This document shows, in pieces, positions 34,369-48,674 of a DNA stretch of 64,000 nt. Each line of letters starts with the position of its first letter. Position 1 is the stretch's first letter. The translations under genes were made by a program, and so were the position numbers. This DNA is from Tyto alba (taxonomy: Eukaryota > Chordata > Aves > Strigiformes > Tytonidae). Location: positions 9,608,819-9,672,818 of the forward strand of contig NW_024881316.1 of NCBI RefSeq assembly GCF_018691265.1, read 5' to 3'. A model generated the notes under the pieces. That model was not told where the DNA came from. It was given only the letters and a program-made list of their open reading frames with translations, and searched no databases.

Positions 34369-37300
34369 GTGAGTCCTCCTACAGTAGCCCTGTAGACTAG
34401 TAATACTGTGCTGACATTGCCCTTGTTAGTAACGAGCCACAGGTTCACCGCTGAGTTTGTAAGGCCTCAAGAGCAAGGTTTGTCAGGAGTGGTTTGTCTG
34501 AACATTTTTTCAACTACCAGGAACTCTGTTTTAGCAAAGCATGCATTAGTTGTAAGAGTAGTTTGTCTAGTGACCAGTACTAACAAATACTATCAAGTAG
34601 TTATACTGTGCTAAATTAGGTATTTATGACTCTAATATAACAACGTATTGTAGAGGAGAAAAATACTGGTACAACACAGATGTCTTGAGAAGTGGGGATG
34701 CAGGATGCAGTGTAGAGGAGTAGGCATGGGATGGTAAGAGATGAGACACTGGCTAGCACTGGACACCCTAAGAGTGTAAATAGCATGCCACCAGACAGTT
34801 AAAGAAATGCAGATATGGAGCTGGTCAAAATGAGTTTTAGGATAAATTCTTAAAACAATAAAAATTTAATATTTATAGAATGAACCATAAATTCAGATGC
34901 AATGTCCAGCTGTACACTAAGAAAAAGCAGGCTATAACATCATGTTAGAAAACGTATAAAACCAGCCACTAGTTATTCCAAATAAATAAATAAATAAATA
35001 AAGGAGAGGAAAGGATTCAAGATGCTAGTGGCTTGTACTCTGACATACACAACTTGGGTGGACAGCAAAGGGATGGTGGAAGGGAGCAAATAGCACTGGG
35101 AAAGGGGGAAACGTCACAGGACGAGGACTGCCTGAAAGAACCTGATAAAGTGTCTGGACTGTATCTGCACATATCTAACTCATTAGATTATTCTGGTAGG
35201 CAGTGAAAAAATAAAGGAGCCCCGGTAGTTATCACAGATGAACTGTTAAATCTACATCCTTGTAACATGTTTTGGGCAGAGGCTAGAAAGTGATAGCAAC
35301 CAAGGTAATGACCACTAATTTAGTCTTAAACGGAGAGAATGTCAAAAAGATTGGCCTGCAGCTATGTGACCAACAAAGCTATTCGCCACTTACACTGACC
35401 ATCTAACCTAGAAAACAATACATATTTAAGAGAGTAGTGCCTTGGAGAGAACATATCTGCAGATGCCCAGCACTGTGCAGAAAGCTGAGCCCAAGGTGGT
35501 ACCACTGGTGTGGAAGCCAGGCCCCGCTGCCAAGGCCTGGACATGGTTACCATCTGGAGCGAGCATCCTGCTTCCTCAAGTCAATGGTGCAGGCTGAGAC
35601 TGGACCAGAGGAGCAGGGGCCTTGGTTGGTGTGAGTGTGTCTGCAGAGGGGTAAAACAGGTATGGTAAAATAGAAATCTTGAAATCACTAACCACCTGCT
35701 ATGCCCATCCCACTCAGTAAATACATTTTAGATTTTTGTCAGGGGGTGGTGTGGTTCAGGTCTTGAGGCTACCCCATCTTCAGTTCTCCATGACTCTCTG
35801 TATAGCAGTTTTAGCTACGTCATTAATATTGAGATTTTTCCTGTACAGTAGTATTTTTTCTTTCTTTTTCTACAATAATTAGTTTTGAACTAATAATAAC
35901 TCTTCAATTGGTATGATGAGATATTACTCAACCATTAATTAAAAATTTACATGTAAGATTTTATTTCATTTTGCCCACAACAACATTTTGAGTATATAAC
36001 ACTACTCTTCTCTGTGCTTTGATTCTACACTCTGACCCAACAGATACAGGAAAGGATGCCAGATTTATCTAAGGTTAAAAACTGAAGAACCTAGCAGGAT
36101 ATAACTGAATGTAAAAAACTGGCTCTAAGCTGTCCTACTATTCATCATCTCTCTTTAATGCAGTAGTTAATTTATTTCCTTTTACTAAGACCTCAGGTAA
36201 AGAACAAACCCCACAAATTCCAATGTAGATTGAATTTATGAAATAGATTTGAAAGGCAGGATTTCAAAGAAACTAACAATTCTGCTGGGCTGTGAGCAAG
36301 ATTTTGTAAGCTCAGAGAATAAGTTTTTTTCTGATGTCCATAACATGAAAGAGTCCTTTTTCCTATCCCACAATGATATGGTCAGCTGGTGAACTCTGCT
36401 GATGCTCTCAGGCCTCTGTTCTGTACAAATGACAGATAAATAAATTAATCTGCAAAGACCCTTATGTAATAACAGCAAGGGAACTCAACATTCAAACTTA
36501 AGAGCCTAGAAGATCAGCACATAAATTCATATTCAGTTTCTTGGATTACTTATTTTGATATTTTAACCTGAAAAGTTAAGGGTCATTATAGCAACCTAGG
36601 CAACAAAGCTGGGAGGTGTAAATCCACTTCAATCACCCTGAGAAAGAAAAAAAAAAGAAGTTTAATCTGTTAATCAGCTGGAGCTATAAGAAGGAATTTC
36701 TCACAGGCACTAGCTGATGCCTATTAGATATCTGATTGCCAGAGCTGGAAGAAGACCTTCCATCCTTCAGTCTGAAGGCCATCTCAGGCAAACCAGAACA
36801 GATACTCCCAATCACAACCAAACCAATCCACAACAGACTTTGTCCTTCTGTGAAAGGGATATCTGTTGTTTCTCTTACTATCTTGCCTTACTGTTGTTGT
36901 AAGCTATTTATGCAAGTACTCATATAATTTCTGCTTTAGGTGCCTAATTTAGGTTAATAGAAAGGGGTAAATACTTCCAGTGTATAATCCAGAGCATAAT
37001 TCATAGCATTTAGACAATCATGGTGTCTCTTGGTGATTTGCAAAGCTATAGCCCAGTCCTGTAATGTTAAATTCTTCTCTATATATCAGAAGCAGGCTGT
37101 AAGTATGGGGTTTAGTTCAGGAATGTGTAGCGTGGCAGTTCCCTACTGCTTCCTGAATGATTAAACTGAGAAAATTAAGGCAAATGCTAAACCTATGACA
37201 GGATAGAAGTCTTCATGGACAGTCAGAATGAGTTGTAGAGTGACTTGGGGAAGTTAATCCTGGCCAAACTCCAGCAGATATTTATGTCCTACCTGCCTAA

Positions 37301-38106
37301 ATTTCCCCTGTTGTTTCAATTAAATTTTATCTTCACTTCCTCTTGTTAAAACACTACTGTGTAATATTGCTGTCCCAGAAAGGGTTGCCATTATCCCAAG
37401 GGAAGCAGCGTTTCAGCAGCAAGCCCAGCAATCTTTGTAGAGACTCTGAGAAGTTCTTTAGTATCCTTCTGGGCACACGTTTCTATAAAAACGCAAAATA
37501 TAACAGTGCTGCTGCTGCTCAGTTATTCATAAAAAGGAAAGGGAAAGTAGGTTGGTATGTGAAGGACACAGGATGTTGGGAATGTTCCCAAATGTAGCTT
37601 CCACTTAACCCAAGTGAGGCCACACTGAGTATCCCAACTGAGCTGCTACTCCTTGCCATTAAGGATGGCAACCAGCATCAACTAGGAGGTGCAGAGCACC
37701 AAAGTTCATGTACCGAGTAGAAACAGAAGTAAATTTCCCAGTAATTTTACTGACTCTAAGGTATTGCGGTTGTTCTAGAGAAAATCCATGTTAGTATGAA
37801 TATGGACATCTCTCCTTAAAATATATATAGACACTACATACATAATGCATATAAGACTGCTGAGGGATTGTTGGGTTTGTCTGGCTGCTTTTTTGTTGTT
37901 GTTTTAACCGCTTATATAGTAATAATGACCTCAGTGCTGGGCATTTCCTGGGGACTAATGACCAGCTGGGGTTAATGACCCAAAATGTAGCCACAGGCCA
38001 TCAACTCATCCAAACCAGCCATTAATCCTATGGAACTACCAGTGCTTCTACTGTTATTGCTTAATTTAGTCTCCCTAATTTTAGTGTAGCTTTAAAAACC
38101 TTGCTG
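34369..38106. other. AT-rich noncoding stretch, no gene seen
   Basis: Only simple repeats are certain, such as (AAAT)n at 34981-35002. A short GC-richer patch (35440-35630) has open frames on both strands without a recognised product. Confidence 0.55.
34981..35002. repeat. (AAAT)n microsatellite
   Basis: Five to six perfect AAAT units. Confidence 0.95.
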
Positions 38107-38421
38107 CAGCCACTGAGCAGCTCTGTGTTTTATTAGCCCTGCATTTCTACTGCTGAGCACCGGTTGTTTTCCTAGCTGCTGATCAACTCTAAACACTGAA
38201 TAGACTTTATTAAAAGTTGGTTATCAAGCTGCTGAGCATCTCCAGACATCTAAATATTTTATGTGTGTTTGCTTTGAGTGGCCCTGAGCAATTAATACAT
38301 TGTTTCATTAGGAGGGTTTTTTACTAACCACTAAGTGACTCTAAACACCTAATATATTTCACAAGAAGTTTGTATTCCAGCCATTGAGCAGCTTTAAACA
38401 CTAAATTGGCGTCATACATTT
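38107..38421. repeat. Degenerate minisatellite, about 52-bp unit
   Basis: A motif of the form AGCTGCTGAGCA-CTCTAAACACTAAAT recurs with phase starts near 38107, 38174, 38227, 38280, 38327 and 38379, so the spacing is mostly 47-53 bp. Each copy opens with an AGCYRYTGAGCA-like block, continues with a CTCTAAACAYYWAAT-like block and ends in a T-rich part. Copies are strongly diverged, so a simple-repeat filter would miss them. It is noncoding in all frames. Confidence 0.75.
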
Positions 38422-38508
38422 AAAAAAGAAATCACTCAGTGTTATACATTTCTCACAAGTAATTTCCTGTCTCTACCCTTCTAAACATTATTCTTTTATT
38501 TTATGGTG

Positions 38509-38529
38509 TTTTTTTTTTTTTTTTTTTTT
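38509..38529. repeat. Poly(T) tract, 21 nt, followed by CAG
   Basis: T21 directly followed by CAG, which mimics a strong splice acceptor on the plus strand. The sequence after it (38533-38694) is open for about 50 codons but unrecognised. Confidence 0.9.
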
Positions 38530-38930
38530 CAGCTGATACATTCCTATTTAGCTTGTTGGACCTCCAGTACTTTTCATTCAAAAAGTCAGAGCTTCACTGG
38601 AATTGGCTTTGTTTCATTTCCTTCATCTAATACAGAGAAAAGAAGACCCACAGGGGGCAACACAAACCCTGGGCTCCCTCCAGCACCAAATTAAGGGATT
38701 AGAAAATATTCATGTTGTTCTGACCAAGATAATAATTCAGGCTTTAGACTTAAAAATAACATGCGGTGTATCCCTGCATATACAACCACCGACAGCATGA
38801 CAATCAAAATGACAGTGATTCAGCAGGTACTCTTAATCATCGTTACAGATCTCCAGCCCAGTGCTGTCAACGGGAAATTCACACTGCTGCAGCAAATGCC
38901 AAGATTAGCTAACATCTGCTCACTCACGCT

Positions 38931-39440
38931 GAGGACTTGATCAACGAGCATTTCGGCAGCCAGACCTCCACCTTGCAGTTTGCTTGCTTCTCCAAGGTCT
39001 CCCAGGCGCCTCTTCAGCCATCAAGAGTTGTCACCACTCCTCTGAAGTCAGCAGAGCGATGTGCCCTGTGGGCACCGTTCCTGGACCTTGCTGCTCAACC
39101 TCTGCAGCTCCATCACAGAGAGCATGGACGGGACCTTCCCGATTCCCATGCCAGGCTAAGTTCCCTCCACTTTTGTTCCTTCCAGAAAGCAGTGACATCT
39201 CAGTGACAGGTCAGACTTGCACAGCAAGGGTCAACAAGACTGGTACTCTAGCCATCTCAGTCTTTTGGGAGATTCACATAACAGGTCTGCACATAATCCT
39301 CTACGCCCCTCCAAGCCCAGCTCTTCCAGCCCATATCCGCCCACCCCACGGGCAGCTGGCTTGTTTGCCCACTTACTCGACACAGATAGGGCAATTTTTG
39401 CCTCTGGGTTCCTCTTCTGGGTAGGACCAAGTAACGGGGA
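38931..39440. other. GC-richer block, function unknown
   Basis: Clearly higher G+C than its neighbours, with overlapping plus-strand frames (38937-39206 and 38984-39424, the latter 146 codons) and a minus frame (39231-39467). None carries a recognised motif. An unrecognised old repeat or a conserved noncoding element are the alternatives. Confidence 0.4.
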
Positions 39441-42400
39441 AATGGACTCTGTCACAGCTTCTGTCAAATTGAGGCTTTTACCAGACAGGTAGGACTGAGC
39501 ATCTCCGTGTTTAAAAATCCTCAGTTAATGTCATTCCTTTTAAAAAGAGCTGGTGGTGACAGCATTGCTGACTTATTAAAGTGATGTGATACTTGCAAAA
39601 GAAGGAAATGTGGCAAGTCCTGCTTTAATAATATGAGTAAATTATATTAATGTCAGTGAATTAAAGTGGGGGGTTTTTTCAGAAAAAAATACCAAGGAAA
39701 ATTTTTAAAAATGTTAAGGGCCATACTATCCTATGAAAAGTACATTGCCCTTTCCCTAAAATGATTTGAAAAACTTGTCCTAAGGCAATACAGGCATCAA
39801 TTCAGAAGACTGGAGCACTGATGTAACAATGTAAACACCTCTTTTGTAAGTATTATCTCGTAGATAATGTTTTTACAACTCAGCCTGATTGCATGCACCA
39901 TCTGTCTTCTAAAATGGTATGGGAATCTTCTCTCTAAAAGTAGCAGTTGGATTAACTGAATTCAAAATAAAGGTTATATTATTACATTAAAAAAGATTGG
40001 TCCAAGTTGATGGTCATGGTATAGAAATGTATCCAATACTAACTTAGACATACTTTAACATGATGGACCAGGAGGGCTTTGATTTATTTAAGTCTCCTCA
40101 GGCATTCCTGATATTCAGCAATTCTGTATTGGCTCTGCAGCAGGAGTGGCAAGGCAATTCTTACATTGAAATGACATCCAGTGCACTATACTTCAAATCT
40201 TAGCAATAAAATATTGCCTCACAATATTTGGATTGCTAGTTATGCACCAGCTTCAACTGCAATATCCGCTTTTGTGATCATACACCTGGGCATGAGTTAA
40301 GGAATGAGCTGGTATGTGGGGAAGGAGTGGAGATCATGGTATATGAGTGGAGATTATTAGTTAGATAACTCCAGTGCTTTCAGTGCTGTGCATAAAAAAA
40401 TCTGATTTTGGATGCTCTGGCTTTGGCATACTTGTAACTCAGACTGATATCATCTGTGTATTTGAGTTTGTGTATGTATGTGTGGGCATGCATAGAACAA
40501 CAGACATGCATATTTTACTTTTAAACCTCCAATCATTATTACTTTCCTGAAGTTCTGTCAAAATTACCTGTTTCCCAGGAATCATCTCTGAGACCACAGA
40601 CTATTATCTCTGGACCAAGCCTATTTGGGGCTATTCCTCATGGGAGGTATTTTTCCTTTCCTGGCACTGAAAACCCATATATTTTAAAATTGGATCATGA
40701 TTTTTCTTTGGCATGCATATTTTATTTTGCATACACGTGGTTTTCATGCAGTTAACATTTTAAGTACAGAATGCCTAAAATAAACACAACAAAAAGCAAA
40801 CTCCAAGTTAAGACCTTTAAAAATAAAGGGTATAATGGAAATATCAACTGACCCTCAACTCTGTAAATACAGAAGCATAACTGTTGACTTTGGGTTAGGT
40901 TCAGTTCAGAGAGGATGAATGCAGTATTTATTTCATCATGAATTGCAAGCATTGGAGTTACTGCCAGTTAGGAGTGAAGTCAGTCCTATGATAATCAAAA
41001 TCGTAATAAAAGAATATACTGTCATAAGAACAATACATTATTCTTGTATTGAAAAGGAATTCTGCCTCTTTTCTATTACTGTGATTAATGCTCCTGATTT
41101 TTATGTATTTAACTCTTCCAACATTATAATTTTTGAACCTTTATAACAATGTCTGATGTAACAACAGCAAAAAAAAGAACATATTATTTTACATTAAAAG
41201 AGAGTTGTGATGTTTGAGTTTGGGGATTTTTCAGCAAAATCTGATAGAACACCGTTTATTGATTCAGTCTTATGTGGTGGCTTTTAGCGGAGGTTTCTAC
41301 ATATAGTTCTGAAGTAGGTCAAAAGTCCCTTTGGATGTGTGCATCCTAACAAATCAACAACAAAAATTCCCACTGTGTTGCAGTTTCTGGGGAAAGCTAT
41401 ACATTTCACAGGTTCCTTGTGTCTGATGACATTACGTGAACGTAACACTACAACAGCTGCACAGCTGAAATATATAAATAGCTCAAATTTGCCTGTCTCT
41501 TCTGGTAATGAAATTTTATAGGACTGTGCTGAATGAAGAACATATACCTCATTTGGCACAATCCAGACAATCGAAGACAAGCTTCTCATCAAAAATGATT
41601 GTTTTTTTAAAAGCAGTCTTGCCTGCACAGGCTAAAACACATTTGCCATTAGTACACTGGCACATCTCTATGTGTTGTCTTTATTTGTAGTAATTATAAT
41701 TTAATAAAGACCAGTTCTTTATTTGTGAGCTCTTAAGAAAAAGTTCATGATCAGTAAGCTCAGGTTTGAATTCTGTTTTCCATCTGGATAGTAAATATAT
41801 GCAAAGATTTTCTGACTGATCTTCAACAAGTTGCTCAATTGCAGACTGTTGTATCTAATTTACTTGGCTTTAAAGGATATGAAATGGGCTGTTTGTGAAT
41901 AGTACCTGAAGTAAAGATTTCAAACAACCTTTCCCCCCCTATAATATTGTTCTTTCTACAAAGAGATGTTTAACAGAAAAGATCTCAGTCTTTTCACATT
42001 CTCTATTCCTCAGTATATTTCTCAAAGCTTTTGTCAGTGTCTTGCATTTCTTTCTTTTCTATTACATTTTCTAGTTCTCATTTACTTTAGTTCTTTCCTC
42101 GTTATCTTAAAAATTTTCCATCTAAATTTGAATTGCACAGCTCCTGCTTCTTAAGACTTTCTAAGTGGTCTCAGCCAGCCATTCATTTCTTAAAATCCTA
42201 GGTAAACCTTGTGCAAACCTATTGCCTCAGGAACACATCTTCCCATTTGGTTCTGTGTAGCCTGCACTTTGTTCAAATTGCACACATGTAAATCTCGTCT
42301 TATGTCACAAATGGAGATTACTCCAGTACTGTCTTCATGTTTTCCCAGCACTAAATATACCATTAGTACTCCATGGTCTAATATGACTGCTGACATCTCT

Positions 42401-45400
42401 GTTGCAAATGTCCCACAGTAGAAGATATTTGGAAAGAAGGCAACCTTGCAACCCGGAGCAGCCCAAGCCCAGGTAGAAGACACAGGTGATCTCCCATTTC
42501 ACAGGGTGGTACCAGCTTCCAGGTTGCCTCTGTGGTTTGCAGCAGTCAAGTGCATGAATCAGTATAAAACAGAATTGATTAGAGCCATTCTCTTCGGAAT
42601 TACTCCTCCTAAGCAGAAGAAAATGTTGGATGGCTTTGTAATACCTCTCTGCCAGACTCATCCCAGGGTACTGGAGACACTCCTAAGACACTGAGGTACC
42701 CCTTGTGCTCTAATTAACTATGTACTTCAATGTACTAGAGATTATATGTTTGTTTTCATGCCCCCCCATTTCACAGTTGTTGACATGGATAGGTAGAAAA
42801 TCTTTTTTCACTTCAATATTTCAAGCAAGGCTTGGGAAATACTGGAGTGAAAATTCAGAATTGTAAATGAAAAATATTTCCCAGGAAATGGTGACTCTTT
42901 TTCACCTCCTCCTCTGGAGAACTGTCTGAATACCCATTTAGAATAACACTTTGGCATGTAGTGACCATTGTGTATCCTAACATGCCCAGTGTTGTCAAGG
43001 AGGGTGTTACAGGTGGGAATGAGTACCTTGGACATGGAAGCAGCAAAAAGGCAAACTGTGGTGTTGCTTTGAAAACTGTTAAAGCACCATTATTAATTCC
43101 TGAGCCGAGGAATCTCTCATAAATGTGCAAGCATTCAAGAGTACACCCTGGTAAGCTCTTAGGTGTTAGCAACTGTGCTGTTATTTGTAATTTGATCATC
43201 ATTGTCTAAAATCCGATCTGCCATAGTAAAAATTACTGATCCAAATGAAAAAGTGAAAAAAGTCACTGAGTTTGCTCCCTGTGTGGAAACAGCGGGTGAA
43301 CACTGTATTCCTTTTAACTCAATGAACCTAAGGTCATCAGTTCATGTGCAAACTAGAAAGACTGTGTGATGTCTTAATTTGAGCTTGCCTAACAGACCAC
43401 TGGTCTCTTAAACTAGGAATCATACATAGGTCACCCTTCTCCTGCCAGTCCCAAGGTTTTCAAATATGTTGCAAGCTGAACTTGGTACATTTATAAACAG
43501 TTCCCTCCTTATTTTTGTTATGTAATTTTTAATTGACAGGCTAAATCTCAGACCACTGCATCACTAGATATAATCAAATTATTTTTAAATTGAAGAACAA
43601 TTATTTTTGCCCTGTTTAAATGTTCTCATAATAAAAAAGATCAAAATTAGAATCCAAGGATTTTTCCCCAGAAATATCTTAGATTGTGATGAGTCCTGTG
43701 ATTTCCAATACTCTGCAGTTTCCCCATGACCTGTTCTTTTCCACACTCCCACTTAACAAGTCCTCTCTCTTTATGGAGATTTAGAAGTATCTCTTGTAAC
43801 AGACTTGATAAAACTTTCCATGAGGAACAGAGGCTAGAAGGGAATTTGGACAAAGCATCAGGAATACAGAAAGCATGCAGAGGACAAGAATTTTTATACC
43901 TGTTCTTTAAAAAAGTTTTTCTAATTTCAAGCCAGCTTATTTTTATGAGCATGAGGCCTAGCTGGTAATTATCCAGCATTCAGTCCATGGAAAATATAAA
44001 ATAACAAGGTCTGGAGTACTGTAATGCCATATGAAAATGTGTAAGATGTTTATAACATTTTATGCAACTCCCTCTCATAATTAATGTCCCAAGCCACTGG
44101 AGCCACCACACTAGAGTAGCATTTTTACATTAAGGGTTAACAACTGGTAATTTCTGAGATATGTTTATAGGCTGGTTTTGCTATGAGTGAGCTTTCTTCT
44201 CTGTCCCTTTTCTTTGTAAGTTGGAGAAGAAAGCTGGTTTTAATAAACAAAAAGACAGACTTCATTTTTAGCTTTTTTTTAAAGGAGTACAGGAATCACC
44301 AGTGAACATAGCAGTTTCTTTACTTCATTCCTCCCCCTGTTGAATCAGCTGCCCTTCTGCAGCTCCTGCTTCCTGACACAAACAAGACACTGGTGTGCAG
44401 AGGGCACTGCATCTAACCAAGACCCCAAATTTCTGCCACTCATCTTTTGCCTGATACTAGTTTTTAGCAGAATGGTGGACTGCTATAATTTGGGACCGAG
44501 CTCTAAGTAGTATTTCTGGTTTGATTTGCATCTGGAAGGAACAACAGTTCAACCAAAAAAGTTAAAGCTGTTATGAAATAATTAAATCCAACACATCTGT
44601 GAGAGGAGATGTATTGAGTAATACAAAAGTGTCAATAATATTTGCTTGGCTAGGAGGACTCAGGAAATGAGGCAGCTAGTCAAGACAGCCTTCAGGTCTG
44701 AAGAAGAAAAATCTCTATGTGCAGGAAGAAGGTTCCTTATATGCATTTTAACAATCACACAAGTGAATGTATGTGCCAAAGTGAAAAACCCAAACTCTGA
44801 GAAGCCAGTATAAAAATGCACAAACAATAGCTGCCAAAACAAACACAAAAAATTTGCACAAACAGAATTAAAAAAGTATGAAGACCGAGCAATTATATTG
44901 TGTTTATCTGGTATGCAGATTTTTACATAAGAACTTGCATGAGGTCCTTTGGAATGTAAATGAGTGGTACTCAATATTAACCTGTCTACCTTATCTTTCC
45001 GATATTCACCCTAAACTTCCTTGTCCTAGGTAATCCATTGAGGTTCTGCTATAAAGTAAGATTGTCAAAAACAGAGGTGCCGAAATTCTGTTAAGATGAC
45101 ACCAACTGTTATGATGATAGGACAAGGATACAGGGGAAGATACTAGAACTCTTTTTCAGAAATCATTCCTCTTAAAACTGAAAACTGAAGTTTCAGAAAC
45201 TGAAGATGGAAATAATTAAAGGCAAACATCCTATGAAGAGGTACGGGAAAGGTTATGGCCTTTACATCATCACAAACATGTTCTGGCACAAATCCTCTCA
45301 AAATATATGTTTAATTCATAACAGTGAGAGAGCAGCTGAACAAGATGAAACAACCTAGAGTGAGCAAATGTGCAAAGGACTTTTGTCATTATAGATTTCT

Positions 45401-47971
45401 GGAGAACAATATGTTTATTCTTTCTGTCCCTCTGTAACAAATGGAAATGTTTTAATTCTTGCTGAAGTTTTTAACATTTAGATTTATGCAACTAATTCAA
45501 TATAATCAACTGAATCTCACTTTATACTTTGTTCTGTCATTATGCTTTGCCAACACCATCTAATAGAATCCCATGTATATTTTTTTGTTTGTTTTGTTTT
45601 ATTTTAATAGCAGGATCCTGGATTAAGTACATCTGCATGGTGACAAAACAATCTAAAACAGAGTATCCAGGATAGTCTGTTAAATCACAGTTGTAGGGCG
45701 GTAACCAGATTATGTCTATATTTGTAGCTTCTATTTGGTCTCTTATTGAAATCACATTTGTCTCTCACTAAACTCTTTCTCATGAGAATTTAGACATCAC
45801 GGTTTGATTTGTTCACTATCTGAGCAAAAGAAGGCAATGTATGGCTGGGAATGATGCTGCAGCATCACTGACTAAGATCTCTCAATGCTTTAATGTGATG
45901 CCCAGAAGAACTTGCTTTTGGGAACATCAGGCAGAGAAATAAAAAACATGAGTGATTAAAGCACATTTCCTCTCTGGGAAGTTATTGTATAAACATGGAA
46001 GTGCTTGTTCCAACAGATGTGTAAACTTTGTGTCTTTTGCGTCATCATATCTGCTTATCTGAAGAATATGATTTATATTTTATTCCCATGAAACTGTGCA
46101 AGCTGAGGTATATATACAAAGTTAGAAATAAGTTCATCCTGTCTTGCATTAGATTAAAATAATTGTTAACTGAAGGACAATTCTGAAATATTCAGTACAT
46201 ACACATAAGCATGTAAGCAGTCCCAGGGAAATAATTGCATAAGTATATACTAAACAGTGATTCTGGAAATATTCAAATATCATAAAAGAGGTTACTGGTC
46301 TCAGTTACAGTAGATAGAGTCATAGCTTCTGAATGTAGAACTTTTATTCTTAATAATGTTAGTATTTAAAATAAAAGTCTAACATAAGGAACATATACTG
46401 CAATTAGAAAAAAAAAAGACAACTTCTTAACAAAATAAACTGAATAAATCGCATTAGAAAGAAATAGAAAGGCAATAAGTATAAACATTCTCAATACCAC
46501 TTTTCAGAGTACAAGCACACTTGGAGGTGACCAGCTTTCCAACAAGGCTATTTTCCCGATCACTAACGTCAGCATTTTTGACCTTCTCACTATTACATGT
46601 ATTGATGGCCTGACTGTTTTACATCCTCCTCACAAAGTACCAAAATTAGAAATGGAGGAGATTGGAAATGGCTAACACACCAAATTGAAAACACTGAATA
46701 GGTCAAAGTCATAGACTTTGCTACAATCTTCTCCAGAATACATGCAGAGGTAGCACAGTCCATGTTGCATTTTTGTGCTAATCATTGTAAAAATTCTGTG
46801 AAATGTCAGCCTATGAACACAATCCCACAGCAAAACTGTTTTATGAAAACGAATTAAGTAAAAATGCAATCCATACTTACAGAATTTACGGTACACTTAA
46901 AATTGGGTAATTCTTTAGTCTATCTATACACAAAATGACAGGAAAGAGCTATAAAAAAACAAAGTAGACTGAAATTGATAATGTTCCTGTGCAATACCTT
47001 CCAAAGAGCTGTCAACTCCTTTCGGACAGAAGCCTCTTCTTATTGGGAATACTGAACCCTTGGCTACTCATCCTAATTAAAATGTAATTAGGAAAGTGTA
47101 ATTAGGTAATAATACCACTCAAAACACTTAGCCTCTTTTCCACAATTGAATCCACAGTTGAGCTCACTATGGCATAAAATTCTGAACTCAGATCTCATGG
47201 CACTAATTGCCTCTTCAACCCAATTTAATCTGACATGTAGGCAGAAGCCTAAAGCTGTGAGGAATATTTATGGTATGAACTATGAAACAGATTTGGGAAA
47301 TACATCCATGACCCATATGGTAGATATGTGACAAAAGCAGTGTAAATACTGGCTGCTACAAGTAGTATCTACTTCATAGAAACAATGCTGCTAATATCAA
47401 GGAGAGCTGTAACAACCCACTTAATCCTTGAGGTAGGCTTTATCTCACATGCTTGTAGCCATCTGAAAGACAGATATCTGTTTTAAGGTAGTCTTTTTCA
47501 CTGCCTTTGTAGTCAGTGGAAAGAGGGAGGAGACCAAACAATGCTTCATCTCACACCACAGTACAGTTTAAAACAACTGGAATTAACTGCTTTCTGCGGT
47601 TGCCTCTTCCTCAGCCTGGACTACCAAGTAGAGCTGATGAAATAAATTTTGACCAGATGCTGAGCTTCTAAGATCAGTAAAGTGAAATGAAACCCACCTC
47701 TGCTGCAGAAAATGTCTCCAGCTACTACCTCACCATCAGCTTTCCATGTCTAAGGAAATAATTAGAAAATGCTGGAGAACCTCAATCAAACATCATGTGA
47801 CAGCCGTCGTCTCATCAGAGTTTTGTGTTCTCTGAAGAGACCCTAGAAGGTACATCCCAAAGCTGCTGAACTACTCCACCCTTCACAGGCCAGTCACATC
47901 ACTGGCTTACCATAGGTGCCCTGTGATGTATCTGGAACAAACCACAGGGCTAAATGAGCACGTGTGTATAT

Positions 47972-48002
47972 GCGCACACACACACCCCCATACACACACA
48001 CA
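47972..48002. repeat. (CA)n microsatellite, interrupted
   Basis: CA dinucleotides interrupted by CCCCAT in the middle; preceded by alternating GTGTATATGCGC, which is purine-pyrimidine alternating and potentially Z-DNA forming. Confidence 0.9.
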
Positions 48003-48656
48003 TCAATGCCTGCTTGCAAACATGTGCAGAAAAAAAACATCAAGCCCCTTGGACTGGCCCCAGACCATGGCATGCCAGCTGAGCAGCTCCAGCTGACGCT
48101 GGCACCAACCACAAACTGGTGCAGACAGAAGGAACTGACATGAGCTCCACGGTCAAGAATTCCTTCAGGGCAACCTGCTGCCTTTCCTTTTTTCTCAGTC
48201 TGTACAACTATCAATGTTTTGAATGCCTAGAGGAGAGCAGTACCTTAATGAAAAACAGCCATTCCAGTTTAATACATGCAAAACTAGGGTGCTAGTGCCA
48301 TTCAGACAGGCTAAAAACTGCAGCTTGGACAAATGAACTTATCTCCTAGCCAGAACAAATGCAGTCTCTTTTATGCTGCATCATCAAGCTTCTGTGAAGC
48401 CTTCAGAGCCTGCTGAATTTACTAGTATTTGCCAGTTACTAATCTGTGGCTGGCAATGCAGGATCATAGCTTCTTTTCCCTGACTGCAAGCACTTTTTGC
48501 TCCCCCTTTATCATCTCACACACTCCAGCCGGTTTCTGTGGACCATTCAGTGGTTTTGCTCTCATTACCAACATTTAAAAGGGATCAGCACCGTCCTACC
48601 ACAATTACATCATGATCTACGATGATAAATTGGCTCTTAAGGGAAAATGTGTTTCC

Positions 48657-48674
48657 AAAAAAAAAAAAAAAAAG
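48657..48674. repeat. Poly(A) tract
   Basis: A18 run followed by CCCAAACC; no retroposon body is visible. Confidence 0.9.
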
